A DNA stretch of 64,000 nucleotides, taken from assembly GCF_018069755.1 (NCBI RefSeq), contig NZ_JAGQDE010000002.1, forward strand, positions 310,001 through 374,000, read 5' to 3'. The translations under genes and the position numbers were made by a program. This stretch comes from Ideonella aquatica (GTDB lineage: Bacteria > Pseudomonadota > Gammaproteobacteria > Burkholderiales > Burkholderiaceae_C). The notes beneath the pieces are model-generated. The model was not told the origin of the DNA and did no database searches. It saw only the letters and a program-made list of their open reading frames with translations. This document shows positions 9,588-17,568 of the stretch, piece after piece. The stretch's first letter is position 1. The number at the start of each line of letters is the position of its first letter.

Positions 9588-9600
9588 GGGTCAGAAGCGC

Positions 9601-10326
9601 TCACGGTGCGCCACGCCGCCGAGACGGCGGTGCCGGCCTGAGTCGGCGAATGCGATCCAGCAGCAGCGCCGGCGGCAGTGTCATCTGCAAATGGGTCATG
9701 CAGCGTGCCAGACGCCCCGGCCGCTCGATGTGCGCCTTGGCCTTGTCCAGGTCGGCCTCGATCGAGCTATAGGCGCCGCTGGCCTTGTCCAGTGCCGCGC
9801 GTGGAATGCGCCCGTCGGGCAGCATCATCGCCAGGTCAATCAGGTCGCGCGCATCCACCGCGTCATCGGCCCAGCGGTCGGCGTTGGCCAGCAGTTTCTC
9901 GGCGACCTGATCCACCGGTGACAGCGCGGACACGCCGCACACGGCAGCTGACGGCATCGGCCCGTCCAGCGCGATGCGCGCCTCCAGCACGATCTCGAAT
10001 TTGATCGGCACAGCCTCCACCTCGATCAGCGTGCGGATGCCGTACTGGTCCATCCGCACCTCGCGCAGCGCCGCCACTGGCGTGCGAAACAGCCCGCCGA
10101 TTCCCTGCTGCGTCACCACGCCGCGCAGTGCGCGGTAGCAGGTCAGATCCGACACCAGGAAATCCACATCGCGCGACTCGCGGTATTCACCATGCAGCAA
10201 GGCGATCAGCGTGCCGCCGCCAAACAGGCAATGGTGCGTGCGCAGCAGCTCGGCATCCAGCGCCGACAGCAGCGCGGCGATGCGCCGGTGGTGCGGCCGC
10301 TCAAACAAGCAGCGCCCCCTGGCCAT
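9601..10326 (-). CDS. Nucleotidyltransferase-fold protein, AbiEii/DUF1814-like (putative toxin)
   Basis: 241 residues. The nucleotidyltransferase signature is visible: FGGGTLIAL at 35-43, then SRDVDFL with the metal-binding Asp pair D53/D55. The rest fits the AbiEii/COG2253 type of minimal nucleotidyltransferase that acts as toxin in AbiE-like systems. The start overlaps the end of the upstream XRE-type gene by 26 bases, so it is translationally coupled, the usual arrangement for antitoxin then toxin. No partner resembling the winged-helix AbiEi is present. Activity as a toxin is inference. Confidence 0.75.
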   Translation of the reverse strand: MARGRCLFERPHHRRIAALLSALDAELLRTHHCLFGGGTLIALLHGEYRESRDVDFLVSDLTCYRALRGVVTQQGIGGLFRTPVAALREVRMDQYGIRTLIEVEAVPIKFEIVLEARIALDGPMPSAAVCGVSALSPVDQVAEKLLANADRWADDAVDARDLIDLAMMLPDGRIPRAALDKASGAYSSIEADLDKAKAHIERPGRLARCMTHLQMTLPPALLLDRIRRLRPAPPSRRRGAP

Positions 10327-10774
10327 GGCGCTGGGCCAGCCGGTGGATCAGATCACGCTCGGCCGGGGTCAGGGCTGCGCGGTCCACATGCCGCCAGTTG
10401 CGCTCGTACAGCGCCAACGCCTCCTCGGCGGTGACCACCTCGCCCGCGCGGTGCCAGGCGAGCAGCTGGAGCTGCGGGTAGTCGGCCACACGCAGCGTCT
10501 CAACCGCCGACGCGGCCAGCGGCGCCGGGGGCGCGTCATCCGCCACCTGCAGCCGCAGGCCCAACGCCCGCAGTGCATTGAGGTAGGCCCCCATCGTGAC
10601 CGAGGGCTCGCCGTGCTCGATGCGGTGCAGCGTCTGCCGCGACATCTGGGCCGCGGCCGCGACGCTGCCGGCGGCGATGCGCAGCGATTGGCGGCGTTCA
10701 CGCAACTGCTGGCCCAGCTGTTCCAGGCAGCGCTGGATGGCGGGGTCAGTGGGGACAGGGGCGCGGGCGGGCAT
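10301..10774 (-). CDS. XRE-family helix-turn-helix regulator (putative antitoxin)
   Basis: 157 residues. The N-terminal half holds an XRE helix-turn-helix at about residues 20-75 (LRERRQSLRIAAGSVAAAAQ, then MSRQTLHRIEHGEPSVTM). The C-terminal half (about 90-157) is unlike a plain repressor and may contact the downstream nucleotidyltransferase. It is first in the pair, overlaps it by 26 bases, and is preceded by an inverted repeat suited to autoregulation. No exact family name is known to me for the C-terminal region. Confidence 0.78.
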   Translation of the reverse strand: MPARAPVPTDPAIQRCLEQLGQQLRERRQSLRIAAGSVAAAAQMSRQTLHRIEHGEPSVTMGAYLNALRALGLRLQVADDAPPAPLAASAVETLRVADYPQLQLLAWHRAGEVVTAEEALALYERNWRHVDRAALTPAERDLIHRLAQRHGQGALLV

Positions 10775-10788
10775 GCTCAGATGATTTC

Positions 10789-10816
10789 CTCATTCAAGAC
10801 GAATGTCAATAATGAG
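10789..10816. promoter_or_regulatory. Inverted-repeat operator upstream of the XRE gene
   Basis: Nested inverted repeats: CATTC (10791-10795) with GAATG (10801-10805), and CTCATT (10789-10794) with AATGAG (10811-10816). They sit 15-42 bases upstream of the XRE start, a likely self-repression site. Confidence 0.45.
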
Positions 10817-10877
10817 AGACATCTTGTGATCCCATCCCCGATGGCGTCGGTCCTGGTAGGCATGGAATGCCGGATGC

Positions 10878-11666
10878 TCAGGCGACGCCGTTCGCTTCGG
10901 TGGGTGCGGCACGCGCCGGCCGTCGCGCCCACAGCACGGGCTGGAACAGCACCGAGTCGCGTCGCTCGCCGTCAACAAAGCCAGCGCTCTCTAGCAGCGC
11001 CAGAAGGCGATCAGTCGTGATGGCGTAGTAGCGGCTCAGCAGGACTTGGGTCTGGCAGGTGCCGTCTGGCGATTCCCTCGTCAGGTACAGGCGAAGGCCG
11101 TAGTGATCACCGTCCCACTCCCACACCTGCACCGCCAAAAAGCGCTCGCCGTGCGCCTGGTGCAGCCGGTAGGGCCTCACGGACGGACTGCTGCGGTCCT
11201 CCGCTGCGTAGTCGCGAACCGACAGCACGATGACGCCGCCCGGTCTGAGGCTGCGATAGCAGGCCCGCAGGGCACACAGGATCTGTTCGTCTGACAACAG
11301 ATGCGGGATGCTGTTGTCGCATGCGATGACCGCGTCCATCGAGCCGGCCTGGACGGACTGGAGCGTTTGAATGTCATCGACCCGGAGGTCTGCGCTGAGG
11401 CCGCGAGCCAGCAATTCCTGGGACAAGCGCTCGACGGCACCAGCCGCCAGGTCTGACGCCTGCAGCCGATAGCCTCGAGCGACCAGCCCTATGGTCTGGG
11501 TTCCGACGCCACACGCTGCGTCAAGAATCACCGAACCTGGCGGCACGCCCGCGCTGGTGAGCAACTGGGCCAGGGCCTCGCCTTGCCGATCGATGGCCAC
11601 GTTCCAGTCGCCGTACAACAGGTGGTAGTCAGGTGCGAGCGCGTCGTAAAACCCGGCCGTAGTCAT
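10878..11666 (-). CDS. Class I SAM-dependent methyltransferase
   Basis: 262 residues. Motif I is DAACGVGTQT at about 49-58, followed by the acidic loop (QASDLAAGAVERL) and motif IV (DAVIACDNSIPHL); the motif post-IV region reads LRPGGVIVLSVRDYA. The N-terminus FYDALAPDYHLLYGDWN resembles glycine/sarcosine-type small-molecule methyltransferases, but the substrate cannot be assigned. It is transcribed alone between the XRE pair and dadA. A hairpin terminator for dadA lies just upstream of its start. Confidence 0.8.
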   Translation of the reverse strand: MTTAGFYDALAPDYHLLYGDWNVAIDRQGEALAQLLTSAGVPPGSVILDAACGVGTQTIGLVARGYRLQASDLAAGAVERLSQELLARGLSADLRVDDIQTLQSVQAGSMDAVIACDNSIPHLLSDEQILCALRACYRSLRPGGVIVLSVRDYAAEDRSSPSVRPYRLHQAHGERFLAVQVWEWDGDHYGLRLYLTRESPDGTCQTQVLLSRYYAITTDRLLALLESAGFVDGERRDSVLFQPVLWARRPARAAPTEANGVA

Positions 11667-11682
11667 TGAACGATCCTACGGC

Positions 11683-11720
11683 AAAACCACTGCGGGCCGG
11701 CGCTGGTCGGCCTGCAGTGG
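11683..11720 (-). terminator. Probable terminator after dadA
   Basis: A 12-bp stem with one mismatch (11687-11698 with 11709-11720, loop of 10) is followed on the minus strand by TTTTG. It lies 12 bases after the dadA stop. Confidence 0.65.
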
Positions 11721-11731
11721 CCGGTTGTCCT

Positions 11732-12991
11732 TTACGCACCGGGCTGAAACGCGAAATCCAGCTCCGGCCGCATCCCGCTGACAATGCGCGCAATGCTCTT
11801 GCCCGAGCCGCAGGCATGCGTCCAGCCCAGCGTGCCGTGGCCGGTGTTGAGGAACAGCTTGCCCACGCGGCTGCGGCCGATCAGCGGCACGTTGGACGGC
11901 GTGGCCGGGCGCAGGCCGGTCCAGAACTGGGCCTGCTCGGTGTCGCCGGCGCCGGGGAACAGCTCCTCGGTGCGGCGCACGATGGCCTCGCAGCGCACGC
12001 GGTTGAGGTCGCGGTCGTAGCCGTTCAACTCGGCGGTGCCGGCGATGCGCAGGCGGTCGCCCAGGCGGGAGAAGACCAGCTTGAACTCGTCGTCGGTCAG
12101 CGAGACCTGGTGCGCCTTGCTGGCGTCCTTGACCGGCATCGTCACCGAGTAGCCCTTGGCCGGGTAGATCGGCAGCGAGAGGCCCAGCGTCTGCGCATAG
12201 ACCGGGCTCAGCGAGCCCATCGCCAGCACGTAGGCGTCGGCGCGCAGGCGCTGGAAGCGGCCTTCGGCGTCAGTGGCTTCGACGTGGTCGATCTCGCCAC
12301 CGGCGGTGCGCAGCGCGGTGACGGTGTGGCTCATCAGGAAGCGCACGCCGTCTTCCTCGCAGCGCTTGACCAGTTCGCGGGCGAAGCGGTTGGCATCGCC
12401 GGATTCGTCCTCGGCGGTGTAGGTGGCGCCAGCCAGCTGCGGGCGGATGTGGGCCAGCGCGGGCTCCAGCTTCACCGCTTCATCGGCGCTGATGACGCGG
12501 CGGTCGCAGCCCAGGTCGCGCATCTGCTGCGCGGGGGCCTCGGCGGCGTCGAATTCCTTCTGGCTGGTGTAGAAGTGCAGGATGCCCTGGGTGCGCTGGT
12601 CGTACTCGATGCCGCGCTCGGCACGCAGCGCCTGCAGCTCGCTGCGGCTGTAGGTGCCCAGGCGCACGATCTGCTCGATGTTGTGGCGGGTGCGCGCCGG
12701 CGTGCATTCGCGCAGGAACTGCAGGCCCCACAGCCACTGGCGCATGTCGGCGCGCAGGCGGAAGAGCAGCGGCGCGTCTTCCTGGCCCAGCCACTTCAGC
12801 AGCTTGGCGGGGGCGCCGGGGTTGGCCCAGGGCTCGGCGTGGCTGACCGAGATCTGGCCGCCGTTGGCGAAGCTGGTTTCCGCGGCGGGCGTGGCCTGGC
12901 GGTCAACGACCGTGACCTCGTGGCCGAGTTGACGCAGGTAGTAGGCCGAGGTGGTGCCGAGCAGGCCGGCACCCAACACGATGACGTGCAT
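11732..12991 (-). CDS. dadA: D-amino acid dehydrogenase, small subunit type
   Basis: A membrane-associated FAD enzyme that oxidatively deaminates D-amino acids to 2-oxo acids, passing electrons to the quinone pool. The ATG at 12991 is chosen for its GGAGA ribosome site; it gives 419 residues. The FAD-binding GxGxxG is at the very N-terminus (VIVLGAGLLGTTSAYYL), the DadA motif is ETSFANGGQIS near 47, and GHGTLGWTHACGSGK closes the C-terminal FAD region. The 5' leader is a tandem glycine riboswitch, so expression should respond to glycine. Glycine itself, or alanine after racemisation, may be a physiological substrate; that is inference. Confidence 0.92.
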   Translation of the reverse strand: MHVIVLGAGLLGTTSAYYLRQLGHEVTVVDRQATPAAETSFANGGQISVSHAEPWANPGAPAKLLKWLGQEDAPLLFRLRADMRQWLWGLQFLRECTPARTRHNIEQIVRLGTYSRSELQALRAERGIEYDQRTQGILHFYTSQKEFDAAEAPAQQMRDLGCDRRVISADEAVKLEPALAHIRPQLAGATYTAEDESGDANRFARELVKRCEEDGVRFLMSHTVTALRTAGGEIDHVEATDAEGRFQRLRADAYVLAMGSLSPVYAQTLGLSLPIYPAKGYSVTMPVKDASKAHQVSLTDDEFKLVFSRLGDRLRIAGTAELNGYDRDLNRVRCEAIVRRTEELFPGAGDTEQAQFWTGLRPATPSNVPLIGRSRVGKLFLNTGHGTLGWTHACGSGKSIARIVSGMRPELDFAFQPGA

Positions 12992-13059
12992 GGGAGAGTC
13001 TCCATTCAAGGATGAGCAGCGATGGCATCCGCAGCGGTGAGGCTGCCGATGTGCCGCTC

Positions 13060-13253
13060 CCCCTGTCCTTGGTACCTGAGAGATTCAGCGCCGACCTTGC
13101 GGGCCGGGCCTTGCTCCTTCGGTGCGTCAGCCGTTGTGTGAACGGACGCTGACGGCTCTCCAGACGGCCTGTGTGAGTTGGCAGTACGGGACCTGAGCGT
13201 GCATGGGAGTTTGCGCCTTCGGTGGCTGCGGCGCAGGGCCGCAGCACTCTCCT
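13060..13253 (-). promoter_or_regulatory. Tandem glycine riboswitch upstream of dadA
   Basis: Two consecutive glycine aptamers on the minus strand. Aptamer 1 (about 13253-13180) has GGAGAG, CCGAAGGCGCAAACTC and GCTCAGGTCCCGTAC. Aptamer 2 (about 13162-13060) has GGAGAGCC, CCGAAGGAGCAA, CTCTCAGGTACC and AAGGACAGGG. The linker is short. The element fills the whole interval between the M20 gene stop and dadA. In known tandem glycine switches, ligand binding usually turns the downstream gene on. Confidence 0.93.
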
Positions 13254-13267
13254 GCCAGGGGGTGATT

Positions 13268-14437
13268 CTATGCGGTGGCCAGGAACCTCCGGGCCAGCAG
13301 CGTCCAGTAGGCGGCACCGACGGCGATGTTGTCGTCGTTGAAGTCGTAGCCGGGGTGGTGGACCATGCAGGCATGGGCCGGCACGGTGCTCTCAGTGCCG
13401 CCGTTGCCGATCAGCAGGTAGCTGCCGGGCACGCGCTCGAGCATGAAGGCGAAGTCCTCGCTGCCGGTCAGCGGCGGGCCCTGCCGGGTGATGCCGGCCT
13501 CGCCGCGCAGCTCGGCCCCCACGGCGCGGGCGATAGCGGTGGGCTCGGCGTGGTTGACCAGCACGGTGTAGCCCGGCCGCCAGTCGACCTCGGCGCGCAC
13601 GCCGAAGCTCTCGGCCTGGGCCGAGGCCAGGGCACGGATGCGGCGCTCCAGCGTGGCGCGGACCGCTCGGTCCAGCGCGCGCACGCTCAGCTCCAGCCGG
13701 GCGCTGGCGGGGATCACATTGTTGGCCTGGCCGGCCTGCAGCGCGCCCACGGTGACCACCGCGGCCTGCAGCGGATCCACATTGCGCGAGACCACCGTCT
13801 GCAGCGCCATCACCAGGCTGGCGGCGGCCACCACCGGGTCGGCGGTGTGCTGCGGCATGGCGCCGTGGCCGCCCACGCCGTGCAGGGTGATCGTGGCGTA
13901 GTCGCTGGAGGCCATGGCCGGACCATCGCGGAACACCAGGTGGCCCTGCGGCGTGCCGGGCATGTTGTGCATCGCGAAGATAGCGTCGCAGGGGAAGCGC
14001 TCGAACAGGCCGTCGGCCATCATCCGCAACGCGCCGCCGCCACCTTCCTCGGCCGGTTGGAAGATCAGGTGCAGCGTGCCGTCGAAACCGCCTTCGTCGG
14101 CCAGCCGGCGTGCGGCGGCCAGCAGCATCGCGGTGTGGCCGTCGTGGCCGCAGGCATGCATCAGGCCGGGCTTGCGGCTGGCCCAGGGACGGCCGGACTG
14201 CTCGCTGATCGGCAGTGCATCCATGTCGGCGCGCAAGCCCAGGCGGCGCGCTCCGCTGCCGCGGCGCAGCGTGCCCACCAGGCCGGTGCCACCCAGGCCG
14301 GTGGTGACCTCATAACCCCATTCGCGCAGGCATTCGGCCACCAGGCCGGCGCTGCGGTGCTCCTCGAAGGCCAGTTCCGGGTGCTGGTGCAGATCGCGCC
14401 GCAGCGCGACGAAGTCGTCCAGCGTAACGGCGCTCAT
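13268..14437 (-). CDS. M20 family amidohydrolase (hippurate hydrolase/aminoacylase type)
   Basis: A zinc amidase of the M20D group that splits N-acyl amino acids; the best-known member, hippuricase, releases benzoate and glycine. 389 residues, normal length. Metal and catalytic residues are visible: LGLRADMDALPI near 75, HACGHDGHTAM near 110, and PAEEGGGGA with the general-base Glu near 145. The dimerisation domain has GGHGAMPQ near 200. It overlaps the Bug-protein gene upstream by 4 bases (ATGA) and is followed directly by the glycine riboswitch and dadA. The neighbouring benzoate pathway makes hippurate an attractive but untested substrate. Confidence 0.88.
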   Translation of the reverse strand: MSAVTLDDFVALRRDLHQHPELAFEEHRSAGLVAECLREWGYEVTTGLGGTGLVGTLRRGSGARRLGLRADMDALPISEQSGRPWASRKPGLMHACGHDGHTAMLLAAARRLADEGGFDGTLHLIFQPAEEGGGGALRMMADGLFERFPCDAIFAMHNMPGTPQGHLVFRDGPAMASSDYATITLHGVGGHGAMPQHTADPVVAAASLVMALQTVVSRNVDPLQAAVVTVGALQAGQANNVIPASARLELSVRALDRAVRATLERRIRALASAQAESFGVRAEVDWRPGYTVLVNHAEPTAIARAVGAELRGEAGITRQGPPLTGSEDFAFMLERVPGSYLLIGNGGTESTVPAHACMVHHPGYDFNDDNIAVGAAYWTLLARRFLATA

Positions 14438-15438
14438 TGCGCTTCCAGCTTGATGGCCTTGGCGATGGCGCGAAAGCGCGCGGTCTGTGCCACGTACTCG
14501 GCCTGCGCGTCGGCCAGCGACAGCGGCTTGGCGGCCATCACCGCCTGCTGCTCCAGCTGGGTGTGCACGGCGGGGTCGGTCAGCACGGAGGACAGGGCCT
14601 TGTGCAGGGCCTGCACCACCGGCTCGGGCGTGTCCTTCTTGACGAAGTAGCCGGTCCAGATGTTGAACGCGAAGTCCTTGACCGACTTGCTGTCGTTGAT
14701 GCTGGGGTACTGCTTCAGGAAGGGCGCTTCCACCTTGCCGGCCGGGGCCAGTGTGCCGATGATCTTCAGCCGGCCACTGTCGACCAGGCCACCGACCTGG
14801 GCGCCGCTGACGATGATCGAGATGTCCACCATCTCGCCGCCCAGGTCCTGGAAGATTGGCGCGATGCCCTTGTAGGGGATGTGCGTCATCTTCGCGCCGA
14901 TGGTCTGCGAGAAGTGCTCGCCCAGCACATGGTAGAACGAGCCCACGCCCACGCTGGCGTAGCTCAGCGGCTTGCCCTCGGCCGCGGCCTTGCGGGCCAG
15001 CGCCACCAGCTCATCCACGTTCTTGGCCGGCAGGCCGGGCCGCGCCAGGATGGCGATGGGCGACACGCCGATCATCTGCACCAGGCGAAAGTCCTCGCTC
15101 TTGAACTTCACCGCGGCATTGGCCAGCGGCGCCAGGATCAGCTCGTTGGGCGAGCCCTGGAACAGGTACTGGCCGTCCGATGGCGCGGCCAGCACCTTCT
15201 GCGCGCCCAAGGCGCCACTGACGCCGCCCAGGTTCTCGACGATCACCTGCTGCCCCAGCGCCTTGCCCAGCGGCTGGTTGACGATGCGCGCGATCACGTC
15301 CGACAGGCCACCCGCGGGGTAGGGCACCATCAGGTTCACCGGCTTGGAGGGCGACTGGGCCAGGGCGCCGGTGGCCAGACACAGGCTGGTCATCACGGTG
15401 GCGACCAGGGCAGGGATGCGACGCAGCAGGGAAGTCAT
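14434..15438 (-). CDS. Bug-family (TctC-like) periplasmic solute-binding protein
   Basis: 334 residues with a signal peptide (LVATVMTSLCLATGALAQ, cleavage near 27). The mature start PVNLMVPYPAGGLSDVIAR is the family hallmark of extracytoplasmic receptors of tripartite tricarboxylate transporters, which bind carboxylates between two lobes. No tctA or tctB is nearby; Bug proteins are often orphaned and share membrane subunits elsewhere. It is coupled by a 4-base overlap to the M20 amidohydrolase, which suggests it captures the N-acyl amino acid or a carboxylate product. It is divergent from a LysR regulator. Confidence 0.9.
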   Translation of the reverse strand: MTSLLRRIPALVATVMTSLCLATGALAQSPSKPVNLMVPYPAGGLSDVIARIVNQPLGKALGQQVIVENLGGVSGALGAQKVLAAPSDGQYLFQGSPNELILAPLANAAVKFKSEDFRLVQMIGVSPIAILARPGLPAKNVDELVALARKAAAEGKPLSYASVGVGSFYHVLGEHFSQTIGAKMTHIPYKGIAPIFQDLGGEMVDISIIVSGAQVGGLVDSGRLKIIGTLAPAGKVEAPFLKQYPSINDSKSVKDFAFNIWTGYFVKKDTPEPVVQALHKALSSVLTDPAVHTQLEQQAVMAAKPLSLADAQAEYVAQTARFRAIAKAIKLEAQ

Positions 15439-15536
15439 GGGTCAGGCTCCGGCAGGGGTGGGTGTCGTGCGGATCCTAGGCAGCGCACCCTCGGCAGTCC
15501 AATGCATTGCAATGCTCTGTTCGATGAGTTCTACTC

Positions 15537-16424
15537 ATGGATATGACTCTGGTCCAGCTGCGCCACCTGATCAGCCTGGCCGACACCGGCTCATTCAGCC
15601 GGGCGGCCGAGCGTCAGCACCTCACCCAGCCGGCGCTCAGCCGCAGCATCGCGGCCCTGGAGGACGAGGTGGGCGGCCGGCTGTTTGACCGCATCGGCCG
15701 CCGTGCCGAGCCCACACCGCTGGGCCGCGAACTGCTGGCGCGCGCACGGCAACTGGTGGCCGACGCCGATGAGCTGGTGACCCAGGGCCAGGCGGTGCGC
15801 GGCGCCCGCGCCGGCACGCTGCGCGTGGGCCTGGGCTCGGGCCCGGGCGCGCTGCTGACGGTGCCGCTGCTGCAGCGCGTGGCCGCGCAGGGCCAGGGGC
15901 TGCGGCTGGAGCTGCGCCGTGGCGGCACGGCGCTGCTGGTCGATGCGCTGCGCGCGCGCGCGCTCGACGCGCTGGTGGTGGATGCCTACTCATTGCCACC
16001 GGCCCCCGACCTGCGCTGCGAGATCGTCGGCGAGCTGCCCGGCGGTTTCCTGTGCCGGCGCGGCCATCCGCTGCTGCGCAAGCGCAAGCCGCTGCGTTTT
16101 GCCGATCTGCAGGCCTGGCCGATCGCCGCCACGCCGCTGAGCGACGCGGTGGCCGGCGTGCTGATGGACCGCTACGGCCCCGAGGCCCATCCCGAGCGCT
16201 GCGTCACGCTGCGCGGCGACGACCTGGCCGGCCTGGTCGAGGCCACGGCCGCCAGCGATGCGGTGCTGATCGCGGTACGTGCTGCGGCGCCCAGCCTGGT
16301 CGAGCTGACGGTGGAGCCGCCACTGCAGGCAGTGGCGCGCTTCGGGCTGGTGACGCTGGCCGGACGCAGCCCGCCGCCGGCGCTGGTGCTGCTGCGCACG
16401 CTGGCGCGCGAGCGCTGCGCCTGA
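15537..16424 (+). CDS. LysR-family transcriptional regulator
   Basis: 295 residues. The N-terminal winged helix is typical (LRHLISLADTGSFSRAAERQ, then LTQPALSRSIAALE, residues 8-42); the rest is the two-lobed effector domain. It is divergent from the Bug-protein/M20 operon, the standard position for a LysR regulator acting on its neighbour. The 98-base gap holds aatgcattgcaatg (15501-15514), a dyad-like sequence that may be part of its site. A second ATG two codons in (15543) is an alternative start. The effector is unknown. Confidence 0.92.
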   Translation: MDMTLVQLRHLISLADTGSFSRAAERQHLTQPALSRSIAALEDEVGGRLFDRIGRRAEPTPLGRELLARARQLVADADELVTQGQAVRGARAGTLRVGLGSGPGALLTVPLLQRVAAQGQGLRLELRRGGTALLVDALRARALDALVVDAYSLPPAPDLRCEIVGELPGGFLCRRGHPLLRKRKPLRFADLQAWPIAATPLSDAVAGVLMDRYGPEAHPERCVTLRGDDLAGLVEATAASDAVLIAVRAAAPSLVELTVEPPLQAVARFGLVTLAGRSPPPALVLLRTLARERCA

Positions 16425-17471
16425 TCAGCGCGCGGACAGCTGCTTGGCCAGCACGCGCAGGGCGGCATCGTCTAGCGACGCCAGCGGGTGCTGCTCGGCC
16501 TCGGCCAGACGCAGAAAATCGCCACGCTGCGATCGGGCGTAGGCCGGATCGTAGTGCTGCACCATCAACGCCTCGAACAACGGGGCCAGCTCGCCCGCCT
16601 GCGCCCAGGCCTGCCACTGGTCGATCGTGGTGTTGGCGTGCAGGCCGCGCAGCAGTCCCAGCTGGCGCACCAGCGCGGCCCGGTCGTCGCCCAGGTAGGC
16701 GTAGTCCTGCAGCAGATAGGCCAGGCGCGCGGCCACCGGCGCCTGCAGCTCGATGCAACGGCTCTGGCGCATGCGCTCAAGCAGCACCGTGGGCAGTTGC
16801 ACGCGGCCGATGCGCCGGCTCTCGGCCTCGACGAAGACCGGCCGCGCCGCATCCAGCGGCTCCAGGGCCTGCCACAGCCGGGTCTCGAAGGCCTTTTGTG
16901 TCGGTTGGCCCTGACCAGGCACCTGGCCCAGCACCGAGCCCTTGTGCACCGCCAGCGCTTCCAGATCCAGCACCTGCGCGCCTTCGTCAGCCAGCAGGCG
17001 CAGCAGCCGGCTCTTGGCGCTGCCGGTGGGGCCGCAGACCACGCGCAGGTCCAGCGTGGGTGCCAGCGCATCCAGCCGCGCGATCACATGGCGCCGGAAG
17101 CTCTTGTAGCCGCCGGCCAGCTGCTGGGCGTCCCAGCCGACCATGCGCATCCAGGTGGTCATCGAGCCGCTGCGCATGCCGCCGCGCCAGCAGTAGACCA
17201 GGGGGCGCCAGCGCTCGGGCATGCCGCTGAACTGCGTGCGCAGGTGGCGCGACAGATTGGCGGCCACCATCGCGCCACCGATGCGCCGCGCCACGAAGGC
17301 GCCCTGCGTGGCGTACAGCGTGCCGACGATGCGGCGCTCCTCGTCGTCCAGCACCGGGCAGTTGATCGCGCCGGGCAGGTGGTCCTCGGCGAACTCGGCG
17401 GGTGAGCGGGCGTCGATGATGGCGTCGAAGCGGTCGATCTGGTCGACGCCGACAGGGCGGTGGGCACTCAT
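16425..17471 (-). CDS. mnmH: tRNA 2-selenouridine synthase
   Basis: Also called SelU or YbbB. It converts 2-thiouridine at tRNA position 34 through a geranylated intermediate to 2-selenouridine. The ATG at 17471 (MSAHRPVGVDQIDRFD) gives 348 residues, the normal size; upstream in-frame sequence has no family similarity. The N-terminal rhodanese domain carries the catalytic Cys in LVYCWRGGMRSG near 95, and a P-loop CGPTGSAKSRLL lies near 143. No selD was found nearby. It is convergent with the LysR gene with no intervening bases. Confidence 0.93.
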   Translation of the reverse strand: MSAHRPVGVDQIDRFDAIIDARSPAEFAEDHLPGAINCPVLDDEERRIVGTLYATQGAFVARRIGGAMVAANLSRHLRTQFSGMPERWRPLVYCWRGGMRSGSMTTWMRMVGWDAQQLAGGYKSFRRHVIARLDALAPTLDLRVVCGPTGSAKSRLLRLLADEGAQVLDLEALAVHKGSVLGQVPGQGQPTQKAFETRLWQALEPLDAARPVFVEAESRRIGRVQLPTVLLERMRQSRCIELQAPVAARLAYLLQDYAYLGDDRAALVRQLGLLRGLHANTTIDQWQAWAQAGELAPLFEALMVQHYDPAYARSQRGDFLRLAEAEQHPLASLDDAALRVLAKQLSAR

Positions 17472-17568
17472 GGCCTGATTGTCTCCGGCCGCGCGTCCAC
17501 TGCCTGGAGGATGTGCCGGCGGCGGCGGGCCGGCACGATGCGGCTCCCGTTGCTCAGGAGATTGCGCC

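Noticed and set aside
10790-10978. Small minus-strand frame overlapping the XRE operator and methyltransferase end
   Set aside because: It overlaps the operator dyad and the methyltransferase 3' end in another frame and shows no motif.
15495-15520. BoxR-type site before the LysR gene
   Set aside because: TGCA elements here are 5-8 bases apart rather than 10, and the position better suits a LysR site.
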